Source: Buxus sempervirens (taxonomy: Eukaryota; Streptophyta; Magnoliopsida; Buxales; Buxaceae). Taken from it: a DNA stretch of 64,000 nt. Below, in pieces: positions 1 to 12,488 of the stretch. Each line of letters begins with the position of its first letter. Within the stretch, counting starts at the first letter, position 1. The position numbers were made by a program, and so were the translations under genes. The stretch lies in contig OX387194.1 of the NCBI GenBank assembly GCA_947561395.2, positions 27,414,036 to 27,478,035 on the forward strand. Reading direction: 5' to 3'. The notes beneath the pieces are model-generated. The model was not told where the DNA came from and ran no database searches. It saw nothing but the letters and a program-made list of their open reading frames with translations.

Positions 1-2160
1 TTTGCTTTCAAACCATCAACAAATAACACATCATGCAAAATAGGTAAACCAGAAATTTCAATCACACCTTTACCTACTATAGGAGCCTTGCTTCCATCTC
101 CAAAAGTAACAGTACTACAGGAATAATCCTCAAGTGTTTTAAACAAAGACTTGTCACCACACATGTGACAGGAACAAGCACTATCCAGATACCACACAAG
201 ACTATTTCTAGCCTTTAAAGCAACATGGACTACATTACAAACAAAATCACTTTTCTTAACCCAAAGTTGCTTGGGTTTTGAGGATTTCTTAGTCATTGAG
301 GCTAATTGTTGACTTAAGAGTTTTGTCTGATTTGAAAGCTCTTTGACTTGTTTAGACAAATTCTCTTCAGGTTTTCTAGGAAAGGACTTCCTAGAGTTTT
401 GATATAAATCCCAATAATTTGGCCTTATATGTCCTGAAATACCACAAAAGTGACAAGTGAGAATAAATTTATGAGATTGAAATCCCCTAGTTGGTTGACT
501 CCTAGGTTTTGACCAATTAGACTGCTGAACATGGTTCCTGTTTTGATTTGTCTTACCCTTGGGTGGATTGGGCTTACTCTTTCCTTTGGCAGATACAAAT
601 GTAGTCTTGAAAGAGGAAGGTGCATCCTTGGAAGCATCCTTGTAGCCTAATCCCCTTTTATCAGTTCCTGATTGACAAATCCCTAACATATTGTCCAAGT
701 TGGTTGAACCTGTAGAAAAGTTCTGAAGTTGGGTTTTCGTCTTTTCAAGCTCTACCTTAAGAGACTTATTTTCAGACTCTAGAGATTCAATCTTTAACTT
801 GTATCCACTCACACATTAAGTAGACTGTTCAAATTTGGCTTGAAGATCTTCTTTCTTGAGTTCAACTTCATTAAGCCTTTTAAGAGTGGATTTCAATTGT
901 TTCTTCACCTTCAAACACTCTTTAAACAGCTTGTCATATGCCTCTTGTATACTTTCCTCATCATCAGACTCACCATGAGAATCTATTGCATTCTCACTTG
1001 GTATAGAGTCTTCATGATTGCTAGCATCACTACTTCCAACAATAGAAGTGAACGCCATGTAGTTTGGACTTTCCTCTATATAGGAGTCCTCACTATCTCG
1101 ATCAGAGGCACTCTCATCATCAGATAGGGTAGCATTCATAGCTTTCCCTTGACGTTTCTTGAACGTGGGACACTCAGACCCGATGTGACAAAAACCCTGA
1201 CATTCATGGCATCTAATCTGCTGAAGTTTCTTCAACCGGCTGTCCTTAGGATTTTTTGAGTCCTTATACTCAGATTTGACTTTAGGTTTATTGTCTTTAC
1301 CACTTGAACTCCCCTTAGACCTATATCTTTCATTGCCTCTCCTTGGTTTCTTTAGTTTGAAAATTTTTCTGGAATTCTTTACAAAGAGAACAATATCTTC
1401 ATTTGCCATAGATTCCTTAGATTCCTCACTAAAGTCATCATAAGTCTTTTCTTTTATTGTTTTAAGAGCAATAAACTTATTCTTCTTAGCTTCAGGGAGA
1501 GTAAGTTCATAAATCTGAATCGAACCTATAAGGTCTTCTATCATAATACCATCAATGTCCTTACTCTCTTCTATAGCAGTAACTTTGGGTCTATACTTTT
1601 CAGGAAGAGCTTTGAGAATTTTCCTTACCACTCTATTTGGAGGAATTCTATCACTAAGGTTGAAACTGGAGTTTACTATATCACTTAGTTTGGCATAGAA
1701 AGAATCAAAAGATTCATCCTCTCCCATTTTTAATTCTTCAAACCTAGTGATAAGTATCTGCAACTTGGAATTCTTCACAAGGACAGTTCCCTCAGGAGTG
1801 GTTTCTAAAATATCCCAAATTTCTTTATTGGTCTGACAAGTGGACACCCGTTTGAATTCGTCAGCAGATATTGCACTAAAAAGTGCATGGACACCTTTAC
1901 TATAGTGATTTACATCAATCAACTCTTCTCTGGTCCATTGAGTAGAATCTTTGGGCTTAACTTCACCATCTATAATAATAGTGGGTGGAGTCTATCCTCT
2001 CTCAACACTTCCCGAAACCTTTTCATCAATAGCCTTCAGATAGGCTCGCATAGGGACTTTCCAATAGGCATAATTACTGTCATCAAAAAAAGGTGGGGCA
2101 GTGGAAGACTTGTCCATGACTAATAGAGTCAAGGATCCGGTTAACCGCTCCGATACCAAT
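1..2160 (-). mobile_element. Ty1/copia retrotransposon, internal region (gag and start of pol), partial
   Basis: Fossil LTR retrotransposon of the copia class, read on the minus strand; the window edge cuts it inside pol. Parts seen, in element order: a primer-binding site resembling plant initiator tRNA-Met (minus-strand TGGTATCGGAGC, near 2147-2158); a gag open frame at 816-1922 with a UBN2-type gag domain and a CCHC zinc knuckle (minus-strand residues CHECQGFCHIGSEC, near 1170-1215); a lysine- and acid-rich linker; and near 150-210 the aspartic-protease motif DSACSCHMCGD. It is broken in the stretch between the gag frame and the protease. The family call rests on the UBN2 gag plus the DS[AG]CS-H protease pattern of copia polyproteins. 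Integrase, RT and RNase H would lie off the left edge. Confidence 0.85.
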
Positions 2161-4139
2161 TGAAAAACACGGTTTAGACTCTAACAACACCTAGAGGGGG
2201 GGTAAATAGGTGTAAACGATTGCGGAATAAAAATTCTACTAATTAAAGACAAGTCCTTAATTAATAGGCATGCACAAGTCTTGAAAAAATAGCAACCAAT
2301 CACACAAAATTGCAAATAAAATAATGAGACAACACAAGCAATTTTGGTGACGAAAGAAAAACTTTAAGAGAACTCTCAAAAAGAAAAACCCTCCGGGTGA
2401 TCAGGTGCCACCTCAAAATATTCACTATAAGAAGAAGACTTACAGACAGTGGTTCAGACGACCCAACACAGACTTTGACACACAGTGTAAGTATCCAAAG
2501 AACTCTTCAGATTTGCAACCTTGCAACAATCCAGAACTCTTAATATCTTCTTTGTAAAGTGCCAAACAAACTCGCTCAGCAACCATAGGAACTCCCACGA
2601 GCAAACTCTCCAACCCGGAACTCCAAGGTAAGAGAAGAAGAAAAGAAAGAAAGTTTGATGGCTCAAAGATAGAAAGGAAAGAAGAAAAAGTTCTCTTCCT
2701 CACACACACGGTTTTGGGTTTCAAAAAACATCTTGAGTCACTCTATTAGAAACCCTAAACGAAACTTATATAGGTTAGAAGAAGATCTAGGAGAAGAAGG
2801 AAACAAATCAGAAAAGATCTGAATTTTATAAGAGATTTTATGACTTGAACGTTCGAACGTTCATCGAACACGGCTCTAACGTTCAGTTCGTAAAACCACT
2901 TCACCCCATCTTGTTCAAACAAAGGACTCACGATGGGTTCGATCAATACTAACGTTCGAATGACGGCTCTAACGTTAGGTTAAAATACACTAACGTATCG
3001 CACGCAAAACGATGCGTGCCTCGGGATTGTTTGGAGTCGCCACCGCCTGATGGGGTGCAGGCGGACACCTGGGTGCCTAATCTTTGTCTATTAGGGCTTT
3101 TGATCTACGGCTTTGAGATTCTAAGTAGGGTCTCAGTTGCGGTCCGGGGAAGTCCGTAGACACCCCGGTCCACCCCGTCGGGTGACGGGTCCCTTAGGTT
3201 TGTTCTGGTTTGAGTCAGCTTACTTTGGTCTCACCCGATTCCTAAACCGATATGCAGCTTGGTTAAGTCTGGCGGGACCACCTGAGTGGTGTGGGTCCCT
3301 TTAATTGCTTTTATCTTGATTAATTAGGTAGTCTGAGTCTGGTTGGGTGGGCTCCGTTGGAAGGCCCACGGTGTCTTTGGTGGGCTTAGTCAAGCCCGTG
3401 TGCCCTTGTGGGCCTCGGCCTATCCTAGGAGGCCCTTTGGGCTTTGGTTAAGTGTTTTGATTTTACTTTAGGTTCAAATTTAAAGTTTAAGTGTTTTCCA
3501 TGAAAAGGTGGGCCGGACTGGTTTGTGGGCCCCTAAGGTGGGCCCACATGGTGGCCAAGTATTTTTATTGGATTTATCTTTTTAATTTTGCCAAAATGAG
3601 TTGGACACTGGGCTTGGGGCCCGTAGTCCAAATCTGGGCTTGTAAGCCCAAGTTACCGGAAGTTAGGGTTTGCACCCTTCCTTGGTTCGGTTGGTGGGCT
3701 TTGGCGGGCCCGGTAGGCCCTTGCCCTTGGTCTCAGCCAAACCATACATTTCATGCATCAATTTCACAAATCCGGTTCGGGAGGACTGCCGTAGGTTTGG
3801 CCCGCCCGATTTAATCGGTTAGTATTTCTTATCTTGATTAAGTTGCATGCATACATGTTTATTGGGCCGGGTGGGCCCCGTTGGAAGGCCCCACTGGAAA
3901 TCAAGTTGGACCGGGGGTCCAAGTTCCATGTCGAGTTTCCGGGTCACCCTATTGGTTTATCCGGTTCGGTTCGGAAGTGGCACTCACATCCAGCAATAAT
4001 CACAACAACAAAAAAAACACACAAGATTGACACTCTGTCAGAAAGAAAAGCTGGCTCAAGATTGGTTAAGTGGTATAAACCCCAAGACATCAAAATCCCC
4101 CTTGGTTCAGTCAAGAATCAATTTCGGCTCGTAAAATGG

Positions 4140-4600
4140 GGTATGCGCTCACTTCCTGAAGTGAGCGCCAGTAGGCACTAAGAACCAGGCAAAATTTGGA
4201 CCTGGCGCTCACTCGATACTAAGTGAGCGCGAGATGGGCGGGAAGTGAGCGCGAGCTGAGCGCCAAGTGGGCGCGAGATGGGCGCCAGAATTGCGCATGG
4301 TTTTAAGTGAGCGCGAGCTGAGCGCCAAGTGGGCGCCAGCTCGGCGGGTAGTGAGATAAAAGGGGCGCCTACTTCCTAAGTGAGCGCAAGTGAGCGCCAA
4401 GTGGGCGGCTACTCACTGCGATTTTCAACTCTCTGTTACTTCGAGATGTCCATCTCTGGCCGATATTTTTCAGCCTGTAATTGTTCCACTAGTCTCCTAA
4501 TATGCCGAGAACACTTCCTAACTAGTTTTGGATTTAATCTAAACACATTTTATTTCAAGTTGTAATTCACTTTCATGCTCGGACTCATGATGTTCCAGAA
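4140..4600. repeat. GCGCTCACTT-word array and adjoining block shared with another LTR
   Basis: Some dozen variants of GCGCTCACTT, GCGCCCACTT and their complements are packed into 4140-4420, followed by a block to about 4600. The same array plus block is found in reverse orientation at about 37800-38260 inside a different LTR; the shared words include TTTGGATTTAATCTAAACAC and CATGCTCGGACTCATG. Confidence 0.8.
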
Positions 4601-5857
4601 AACCAGAAAACTCACAATACAACCATGCAATCAAAATACATCACGAATAATATGCCCAGAACACTTCCCCGGGCTTCGACCACTCCCCAGAAGGCACCTA
4701 AACTTGTATTCAAGTTAACTAAACTACTTCACCACACAACTCCCAATCTCTTTTTAGGCAAAACCGAGCCCGATGATACATAAAACCAAGCCCGATGACT
4801 TCACAGGGGTAATGAGGATGATGGAGCATGTTAGCAAGCACACAGGCAGGGGGGTGGGGAGCATGTTGGCATGTTTAGCAAAAATTAAATAGTGACCATA
4901 AAAGACAGAGATTGCATGGGCAAGAAAAAACACAAAACTCTCACCTACGCCTGGACTAGATCGGACCTTCGAGCATGTCAGGTAACCGTCAGGGAAAGGA
5001 AAGAGAGGGGGGTTTACAGGGATACAAAGGACTCACTTAGCTGGGAACACACTCCCTTTTACGCCAAATCCCATATTGCCCAGAACCGTAGCCTGGGAGA
5101 TCCCATGTGGAAGCAAACGTGGTGGATACCATACTTGCACAAGAAAAGTCATGCAAGAGAACCAGTTTTCATATATGTGGCATAGGAGCTAGAGGGGAAC
5201 AATACCTAAAAGTTCTGAGCTCTTTCATGGAAGTGTGTGACCTCCTCGAAGCGAAAACGCCGCTGCGAGCTTCCTCTCCAACAACCACCGCAAGTAGCTC
5301 CTCCGGTCTTTGGTAAAAGGATGAAGAAGGAGAAAAGAGGGGGTAAGAAGGCAAGGTCGGGTGCTTGGGGATCTAGGGAAGGAAGTCAAGCCACAGGAGG
5401 GGAAGTTTTTGAAAACCCAAAAAAAAAGCCAACCAGAAGAAAAACCTTCACTGAAAAACCCCCAATCCCAAAATCTTCAAACCCTAAGTTTTTTTTTTAA
5501 AAATCTCCTCCTCCTCCGCGCGAAAAGTCGCGCGGCTTATATAAGGGAAAAAAAGGGGGGGCGCTCACTCGCTTGCCACGTCCGCTCGAGCGACCGCATG
5601 ATGAAAAATCATTAAATGCGGCCGCTCGTTTGTCTAAAAAATCCGGAAATTAAGATTTAGTCCCTGGTAATTTTCAATTTAATCCGATATTCTCGGATTT
5701 TTACAGATTTAGTCCCTAAGATATTTCGTACATTTAGATATTTACGGATTTGATCCCCGAGATATTTTCCTGCGCAACTCACCACGTGTGCAGGTTTTTG
5801 CCACGTGCGCAGATTGCCGGTTTTGCTGCTCGAGAATTTCGTCAGCTCATATTTTCT

Positions 5858-6240
5858 TCATCCGGGCTCCAATCTGAGCAAACTCAGTTGCGTTAGAATT
5901 GTATCAGAGCCCTCTATCTCATGGCCTAGGGGTAGGCCTCTGGATCGGATTTTACCAGAAAGTCAACTTTTGGCTTCGCCCAAGTTTGACTGCCCACAGA
6001 ACCTTCATCCGGACTCCGATGCCTGCAAACTCAGTTGCGCTGGAATCGTGTCGAGATTCTCTATCCAATGATATAAAGCAAGGCCTCTGGATCGGATTTT
6101 AGCAGAAAGTCAACTTTTGGCTTCGCCCAAGTTTGACCGCCCGCAGAACCTTCATCCGGACTCCGATTCCTGCAAATTCAGTTGCGTTGGAATCGTGTCG
6201 AGATTCTCTATCCAATGATATAAAGCAAGGTGGCCAAATA
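5858..6240. repeat. 147-bp tandem repeat, about 2.5 copies
   Basis: The phrase starting GGCCTCTGGATCGGATTTTA occurs at 5935 and again at 6082, a period of 147 bp. A more divergent partial copy precedes it from about 5858 (CAAACTCAGTTGCGTT phrase). The array lies in the Tat-like LTR near its 5' end in element orientation, where LTR enhancer repeats are common. Confidence 0.85.
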
Positions 6241-6894
6241 TCACTTAATCAAAAAGTCAACTTTTTGTCCCCTCGGGGCTTGACTTTCTGCCAGGGTTTT
6301 CATTTTCAGCAATTCCAGGGGTGCAAAAATAAGGTGCTTACACACGTCTCACACTCTCGAACGCTATTCTCGGGTTTGTCTGCAGAACCTGAACGATCGA
6401 ACGCTGCATCCCACGCTATCAAACGCTACTCTCGGCTTTGTCTACAATTGAATTTTGCACTAGTCGTTCGAACGGTGCTTCAAACGACTATCTAACGTTC
6501 ATCATAACTTCTTCAATTTGACTCCGACTTTGACACCATTTGAACCATGACTCCTACAAACTATTCCAAACAAATTAAACACTTTGAACACTTACTCTTT
6601 GACATGGAATTAAGCCAAACCAAAATATTAAACCTAACAAAATTAAAAGACTTTTGAAAATGTTTGCTTTCTTTCTTTGAAGATGCACCAGAAACCAGAA
6701 AATAACAAAATGGAACATTCCAAATGTGGTACCACCCTTCATTGACAAAGTACCAATCCAACACAACAGAAATTCCATTAGGCCTGATAACATGATCACA
6801 AAACTACTAGCATACTCAATAAAGTTAAAACATCACATCTTACATGCATGATGCTGACAATCTACGTATTCAAAAATCTTAACAACAAATATCA

Positions 6895-7489
6895 CTTGTT
6901 TATGAAAAAATACCACATCATGCATCTGAGGGTTCTCTGAAAGGTCAAAAAAGTTCCCAAGGATTCAAAAATCCAAAACAGATGTCTAGAATATTATTTT
7001 CTTTGTTTTTGGATGAGGTACAAGGGTCAATGGAAGATCTATGTATTTTAGTACATACTGTAGAATGGGGATTCAACCCATATCCAGACTAGAAACAGAG
7101 ATTCAACGTTTTCTTTTCTTTTTCTTTTTCTGTTTTTTTTCCTCGTAGAAGGACATAACTTGAATTCAACTAAATATGTTCAGACACAGACTGGGTGGAA
7201 ATGCATCCCAAGAAATCCTCCATTAGAACATAAGAAAGTTCTGGAAGTAACCTAGATTTCCAAAAGCACATGACAATTTGAAGATTGAAGAACCACATAT
7301 GAGGTATATGTAAGAGAATTCATATACTTTTGCTATAATATGCATATTTTGCATAAATCTTTTTATATTAAGTCAAAAAACCCATGCTAATGCATTTAAA
7401 TGCATTTGATGTAGTCTTTTAGGGATTTACAAGGGGTGCACATATAAAAAATATGTATTTTTCAATCTTCACGCAGCCTTCATGTTTCT
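6895..7489. other. Intergenic stretch without recognised features
   Basis: AT-rich sequence with a pyrimidine tract near 7110-7142. No coding similarity or repeat boundary was recognised. Confidence 0.5.
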
Positions 7490-9760
7490 CACCTTAGATT
7501 ATTGACCTTTGCAAGGAACGAAAGTTTGAGGATGGACTGTGGCTTCCTATTAGATCACGTGTGCTACCTCTTTGATTGCAAAAATACGTGGGCGCTGTGG
7601 ATATAGCAAGCCTGTTTGAGGGTAACATGGATGCAAAACGTTTGTCTAGGAGATTCAATGGGGCAAGAATAAGCAACCTCGCGATTGTCATTATGGTGGA
7701 TGATTGCGAGACAAAAGGCTAAGGACCTACAGAGATGCACCTTCTAGTACTGTTGTTACTTGTAATGCACCTATTTCTTCCAAACCGGCACCTAAATGTT
7801 TCAAATGTGGAGTCACATCAAGAGGAACTACAGGAAGCCATAAAGGGAGTTTGCATAATAGCCTCATTGTGGAGTGCACTCCAGCACTACTACCTCCTTT
7901 GGCACCCTCAAGTAGAGTGTTTTCTTTGACTACCAAAGATGTTAGCGCTTCAAATGCAGTAGTAGAGGGTGACTTATTGCTATTTCATATGCCTGTGAAC
8001 GTGTTGTTTGACTCTGGAGCTTCTTTATTTTTCATTTCTACTTTTTTCATGAACTGTTTGGGTTTGGTTTCTGTTCCTTTGAATGCTGCTGTGGTTGTTA
8101 GTAATTTCATTAACAACTCTGGCAGTCTGAGTAAAGTTTACAGATCTTGTGAGTTCATGGTTGGGACGAAACGTTGATTGTTATTGAGATGGGGGAGTTC
8201 AATGTCATCCCTGGCATGGACTTACTAGCATCTTATCATGCTAGTTTGGATTGTTATCTTAAGACGATAACAATGACTTTCCACCCTCTAGGTAGACATT
8301 AATTTGTTTATGACAAGTCTCAGCATAGTTTTTATTATTTTGATGTTTTGAGTGCCCTTGAAGTAGAAAAGGAAGCTGGGTTGGAAGGGATACCAGTTGT
8401 TTGTGATTTTGCTAAGGTATTCCAGTAGATACCAGGGCTACCACCCAAGAGGAGGATTAATTTTTGTATAAATCTCATGCCCGGTATCGCTCCTGCCAAT
8501 TTGTATCCCTGAACTGCAAAACAGTACAAGATAGTCTTAGGCTTCCTACTCAATACGTCTGCCACCACGTTCGTATTGAAGAGTAAAATCATAATCTTTC
8601 ACTAACTCCATTTATCTACATTGTTTCATGTTAAACTCTTTCTGCAAGAATAGGTACTTCAAATTCTTGTGATTTGGGAACTCAAACTTCTCCCCATACA
8701 GGTAGTGCCTCCATTTTTTTAAGAGCAAACACCATAGCAGCTGATTTCAAGTCCTAAATCGGATAATTGAGCTTATGTGGTTTCAGCTGTCGTAATGCAT
8801 AAGCCACTACTTTTCCTTCCAGCATCAAGACGCATCGCAAATCTTGAAGAGAAGCATCTGTGTATACTCTGAAGTTGTTCCCGTCCATCCGTAATGTCAA
8901 AACTGGTGCAGTTGTCAATCTGGATTTTACTTTTGTAAAAGCCTTCTCACAAGCATCTAACCGTACAAACTTTTCCTCTTTCCTGGTTAGCTTTGTGAAA
9001 GAAGCTGCTATAATACGAGAGAATCCCTCAATGGACCATCTTATAATAGCTGGCCAAACCCAGAAAACTCCTAATGTCTGATGTTGTCTTAGGTTGTTCC
9101 CACTTCAAAATAGTTTCTATCTTGGAAGGATCAATAGATACCCTTTACTAAACACCACGTGACCCAAAAACTTGACTTCTTCCAAAACTTAGATTTCTGA
9201 AGCTTAGCATCTAGCTGTTGCTACTTCAAAATCTGCAAAACAATCCCAAAATGATGCATATGTTCCTCAGTAAACTTAGAATAGATTAAGATGTCTACAA
9301 AGATGACAACAAACTGATCTATAAAAGTTTGTTAGATCTAATGCATAAGATCCATGAAGATAGCTGGTGCATTAGTTAGTCGGAGAGGCATCATCACAAA
9401 CTCATAATGCCCATACCTAGTCCGAAAAGTGATCTTAGGTATGTTCTCCTCTCTAATCCTCAATAGGTGATAACTTGACTTCAACTTGATCTTGCAAAAA
9501 TACTTTATAACCTTTCATTGACCAAACATGTCATTTATTCTAGGTAGTTGGTACTTGTCCTTCATTGTTACATTATCTACTTTCCGGTACTATATGCACT
9601 ACCATAGAGATCTGTCCTTCTTAACAAACAAGATCAGTGCTCCCCAAACAATCATAGTGTCTACTTTCCGATAATCTATGCTCGGCTCAGACTGCTAGAG
9701 TCACCCAAGGATTACTAACAATCATAGTATCAAAAGGAATAGAAACCAAACCCAAACAAT
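7490..9760. mobile_element. Rearranged chromovirus-type Ty3/gypsy remnants (gag, protease, RT, RNase H)
   Basis: Fossil gypsy coding sequence in two pieces of opposite orientation. The plus-strand piece (about 7490-8510) holds the end of gag (a zinc-knuckle start CFKCG near 7800) and the aspartic protease (FDSGAS near 8008, then GMDLLASYHASLDC near 8213), ending at the start of RT (LPPKRRINF near 8440). The minus-strand piece (about 9700 down to 8511) holds RT ([16 protein letters not shown] near 9345-9390) and the end of RNase H (NVVADVLSRKPK near 8560). It is heavily broken and clearly inactive. The wording of the protease and RT matches plant chromoviruses of the Tekay/Del type. Confidence 0.75.
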
Positions 9761-9792
9761 CCATGCAAAAAATAAAAATTAAAGATACCAAC

Positions 9793-12243
9793 TGTAGCTC
9801 CCCGAACCCGGGTCAATGCAAAACCGGCACCAACCCGAATCCGAAGTGCTACTGGACCCATAATCACATCATCAAAATACCAGACCAAATAGATAATTCA
9901 ATAATGAACATCAGAGCGCATAATCAACATAGTGCGGAAGTGTAATATCTATAATCACCATAAATATGCTATAGTATGAAATACCATCCAAATCAATAGA
10001 TCAAGTCTGGTACGATCAAAGGGTTCTAAACTCTCACTCTCGGTACATCAAGTCCATAATAAATAAACAAATAATTAATCAAGTTTTTTCACCTCCCGAA
10101 AACAACCTCAATACTAATCAGGGTAATAGTAGTCCTCCGGATGAAAATCTGTGATCTCGCCCTGAGTATCGAAACTCAAATCCCCCTCTCGCGTATCAGC
10201 TGAAAAACAAAACAAAAACAAGATGGAGTGAGATATGAGTATCTCAGTAGGTAACACGATGCATGATAAAAACAATTTACATATACAAAGTAATAAGTTG
10301 TTCATGCTCGACAAAGATACGAATTAAACAGGTTACATTCTCATCAAATAATAGCAGTCAAAGAAAGATAATTCCACATTTATTAATTTCCATGATCATG
10401 TATTTGACATAACAATGATATGTAACAAAATCTAGAATAAACCAACATATATCTCCATGATAGCCAAAGTCAAATCATTCCATCATATGTTTGTAGTAAC
10501 CAGGGTAAACAAATCCAATCAAACCTGATAAAGCATACACAAATACACATGTGCCATTGTAGGACTCATGAAGACAGATAAGTCTTTGAGAAGACACTCT
10601 TCCATGCTATGCCACCATGCGTCTTATGGGCGAAGCTACTAGGACCCTAAAACCCGAGTCTTATTCTGACGATAAGAGGCGTAATCATCGACTTATTGTG
10701 CACGAAACTCACAGAGTTTGAAATGAACCACCAGCATGCAGCCCCTGAATCAATACATGGAGATGGCCACTGATCCGCATGTAGAGGGTATTCACCAGCT
10801 AAGCTCGAAATGAAACCCTACAGACATGAAACCTCCCAGAGCAAACTAACTTGCAAAGGAAACTCGAACACAAATGGGAGTAATTAACCCAAAATAAATA
10901 CCCCTTCGCTATCTAGCTTATTCTATGGATCTATATACAGCTATGCCCACTAGACACTATCAACACAAAGGTACCAACTGATGTATATATTTGTATAGAG
11001 TAATAGTGCCTAATGGCATATAAGGTTCTGATACTTAAATTTTTCCAAGGTTAAATTTAGCAAAGTGGTTTCTGGTGTAAGGTCTCTCTTTGTGAAAATC
11101 AGAAGTCATGATGTTTAAAATTAATTTTCTCTAAATGAAAGTCTCAATCAAATAAGTTTAAATGTTCATAATCCCAAAATTCCCAATTTATTTTCAAGTC
11201 AGGCAACTATCAGACCTAAATAAAATCTTCAATTTGTTTATGTGGAAAAAGGAATATTTGTATAGTTGAAAGAGTTTTAAATCAGTTGATTTAGATGTTA
11301 AAATTCGTTTAAAACCATTTTGTTTCTAGTTCAAAATTCAAATTTTGCAAAATCAGCTTTTGGTCTTGGTCGCTCAGCACTGTCGCCTAGGCGACCTAGC
11401 TGGGCGGCTGTATTAATTAAACGAAAATTTTTACTTCAATGGGCACTCAGGTAAGCACCTAAGCGATCCCCATAGGCGACCAACCACTTACACGGTCGCC
11501 TAGCCGATCGCTCAGGTGATGGGTGGGTGACCAAAGATTTTGTGAATTCTAAAAATGCATGCCCACGATTGCCTAGGCGATCGTGCTAGGTGCTCATGCG
11601 ACTGCAGCAACTAATTTGATGTTTAAAACTTAGATTTCTCAACATGAAAACAACTACTACACATACAATCAATAACATTACATCAAATCATACATATACA
11701 TACGTCTAAAACATGCAAATCGATCAAACACGAAGCAAATCAAAACTCTCGACTAAAACGATGTGTTACCTACTTGTTTGAGCAGATTTCTTCTTCTTCC
11801 TCTTTCTCTTTGCGTTGATGACACGAAACTCCTTCTAAGATGTAGAAAACTTGAAGGAAATCGCACCCCTCTCCTTCTTCTTCCCTTCTCTCTCTCTCTC
11901 TTGGTTTCGTTCTTCTCTTCAGCCGCCAGAGAATACTGAACAACATATGATGAGAATACGATTGGTATTCTCTTGGGTATAAAACCCTATTTTATTCCCT
12001 CGTGATCCTGCGAATCTCACCCCTATCAACTATTACACCTCTAACCAATCAAATCACAAAATCACATTATTTTAATTCTTACCTCGATATGTTACGATCA
12101 AATGGTCAGATCTGTAGCAATTTCCTAATCTCCTCCATCAATGTAATCACCTATAATTATAATTAAAATCTATCAATAAAATCCTCAAATAAACACTGAT
12201 TATTATTTAATTTAAAATTCTGAAAATTTTTCGGGGTCTTACA
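9793..12243 (-). mobile_element. Large Ty3/gypsy LTR (Tekay/Del-like), about 2.45 kb
   Basis: The ends are TGTAGCTCCCCG (9793) and GGGGTCTTACA (12243), the inverted TG...CA form. In minus orientation the interior shows the hallmark of Tekay/Del-like LTRs, a 'TACTGAGATACTCATATCTCAC' type phrase (near 10220-10250) followed by TTTTTCAG, and it ends at the CTCCCC phrase. The 5 bp on either side do not match, so this is either a flank of the broken gypsy at 7490-9760 or a solo LTR that has lost its target duplication. The interior near 11380-11600 is GC-rich with repeated GCCTAGGCGA words. Confidence 0.6.
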
Positions 12244-12488
12244 GCAAAGCTACAAAATCAAACAACACTTTCACAAGCACATAAACTATTTGCGAAGAAA
12301 TTTTATGTTTTAAAATTTCCATATACATTCTAAATCATTGTATGCCAATTATATGTTTATTGTTGATGAAGGACTACACGTTTGTTTATGATCAAAGTAA
12401 AACACATATGGGTATGTTCAGATTCTAAGTAGGAGTTTGTGAATGGTTTAAATCTTCATATCCATGTTGCAAAAATTGAGGTTTTATC

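Larger units (their letters stand above)
3005..6342 (-). mobile_element. Tat/Ogre-like Ty3/gypsy LTR with a short internal stub
   Basis: Read on the minus strand, a 3.3 kb LTR starts at 6342 with TGTAAGCACC and ends near 3048 just before TGGCGACTCC, the tRNA-Arg-type primer-binding site usual in plant Tat/Ogre elements. About 40 bp of internal sequence follow (3005-3047); no gag or pol is present. It sits inside a copia LTR. The LTR contains a 147-bp tandem repeat (5858-6240) and an array of GCGCTCACTT-like words (4140-4420). The several open frames within it are GC-rich LTR sequence and are not considered genes. No clear target duplication was found. Confidence 0.65.
2161..6894 (-). mobile_element. 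Probable copia LTR, interrupted by a nested Tat-like LTR
   Basis: On the plus strand the LTR begins with TG at 2161, right beside the copia primer-binding site, so this is the 5' LTR of the minus-strand copia element. The stretches 2161-3004 and 6343-6560 share a distinctive vocabulary (repeated AACGTTCGAACG and CTAACGTT words), which shows that they are two halves of one LTR separated by the insertion at 3005-6342. The far end is uncertain; a plausible terminus (minus strand TGTTAAG) lies near 6894. The 3' LTR is outside the window, so its age cannot be estimated here. Confidence 0.5.

Noticed and set aside
3491-4181. Two open frames of 107 and 115 codons
   Set aside because: GC-rich LTR sequence of a Tat-like element; tryptophan/glycine-rich composition without domain similarity.
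3005-6342. Endogenous pararetrovirus (caulimovirid) origin for the GC-rich block
   Set aside because: TG...CA ends and a tRNA-Arg-type primer site fit a Tat/Ogre LTR; no movement protein, coat protein or viral RT was seen.
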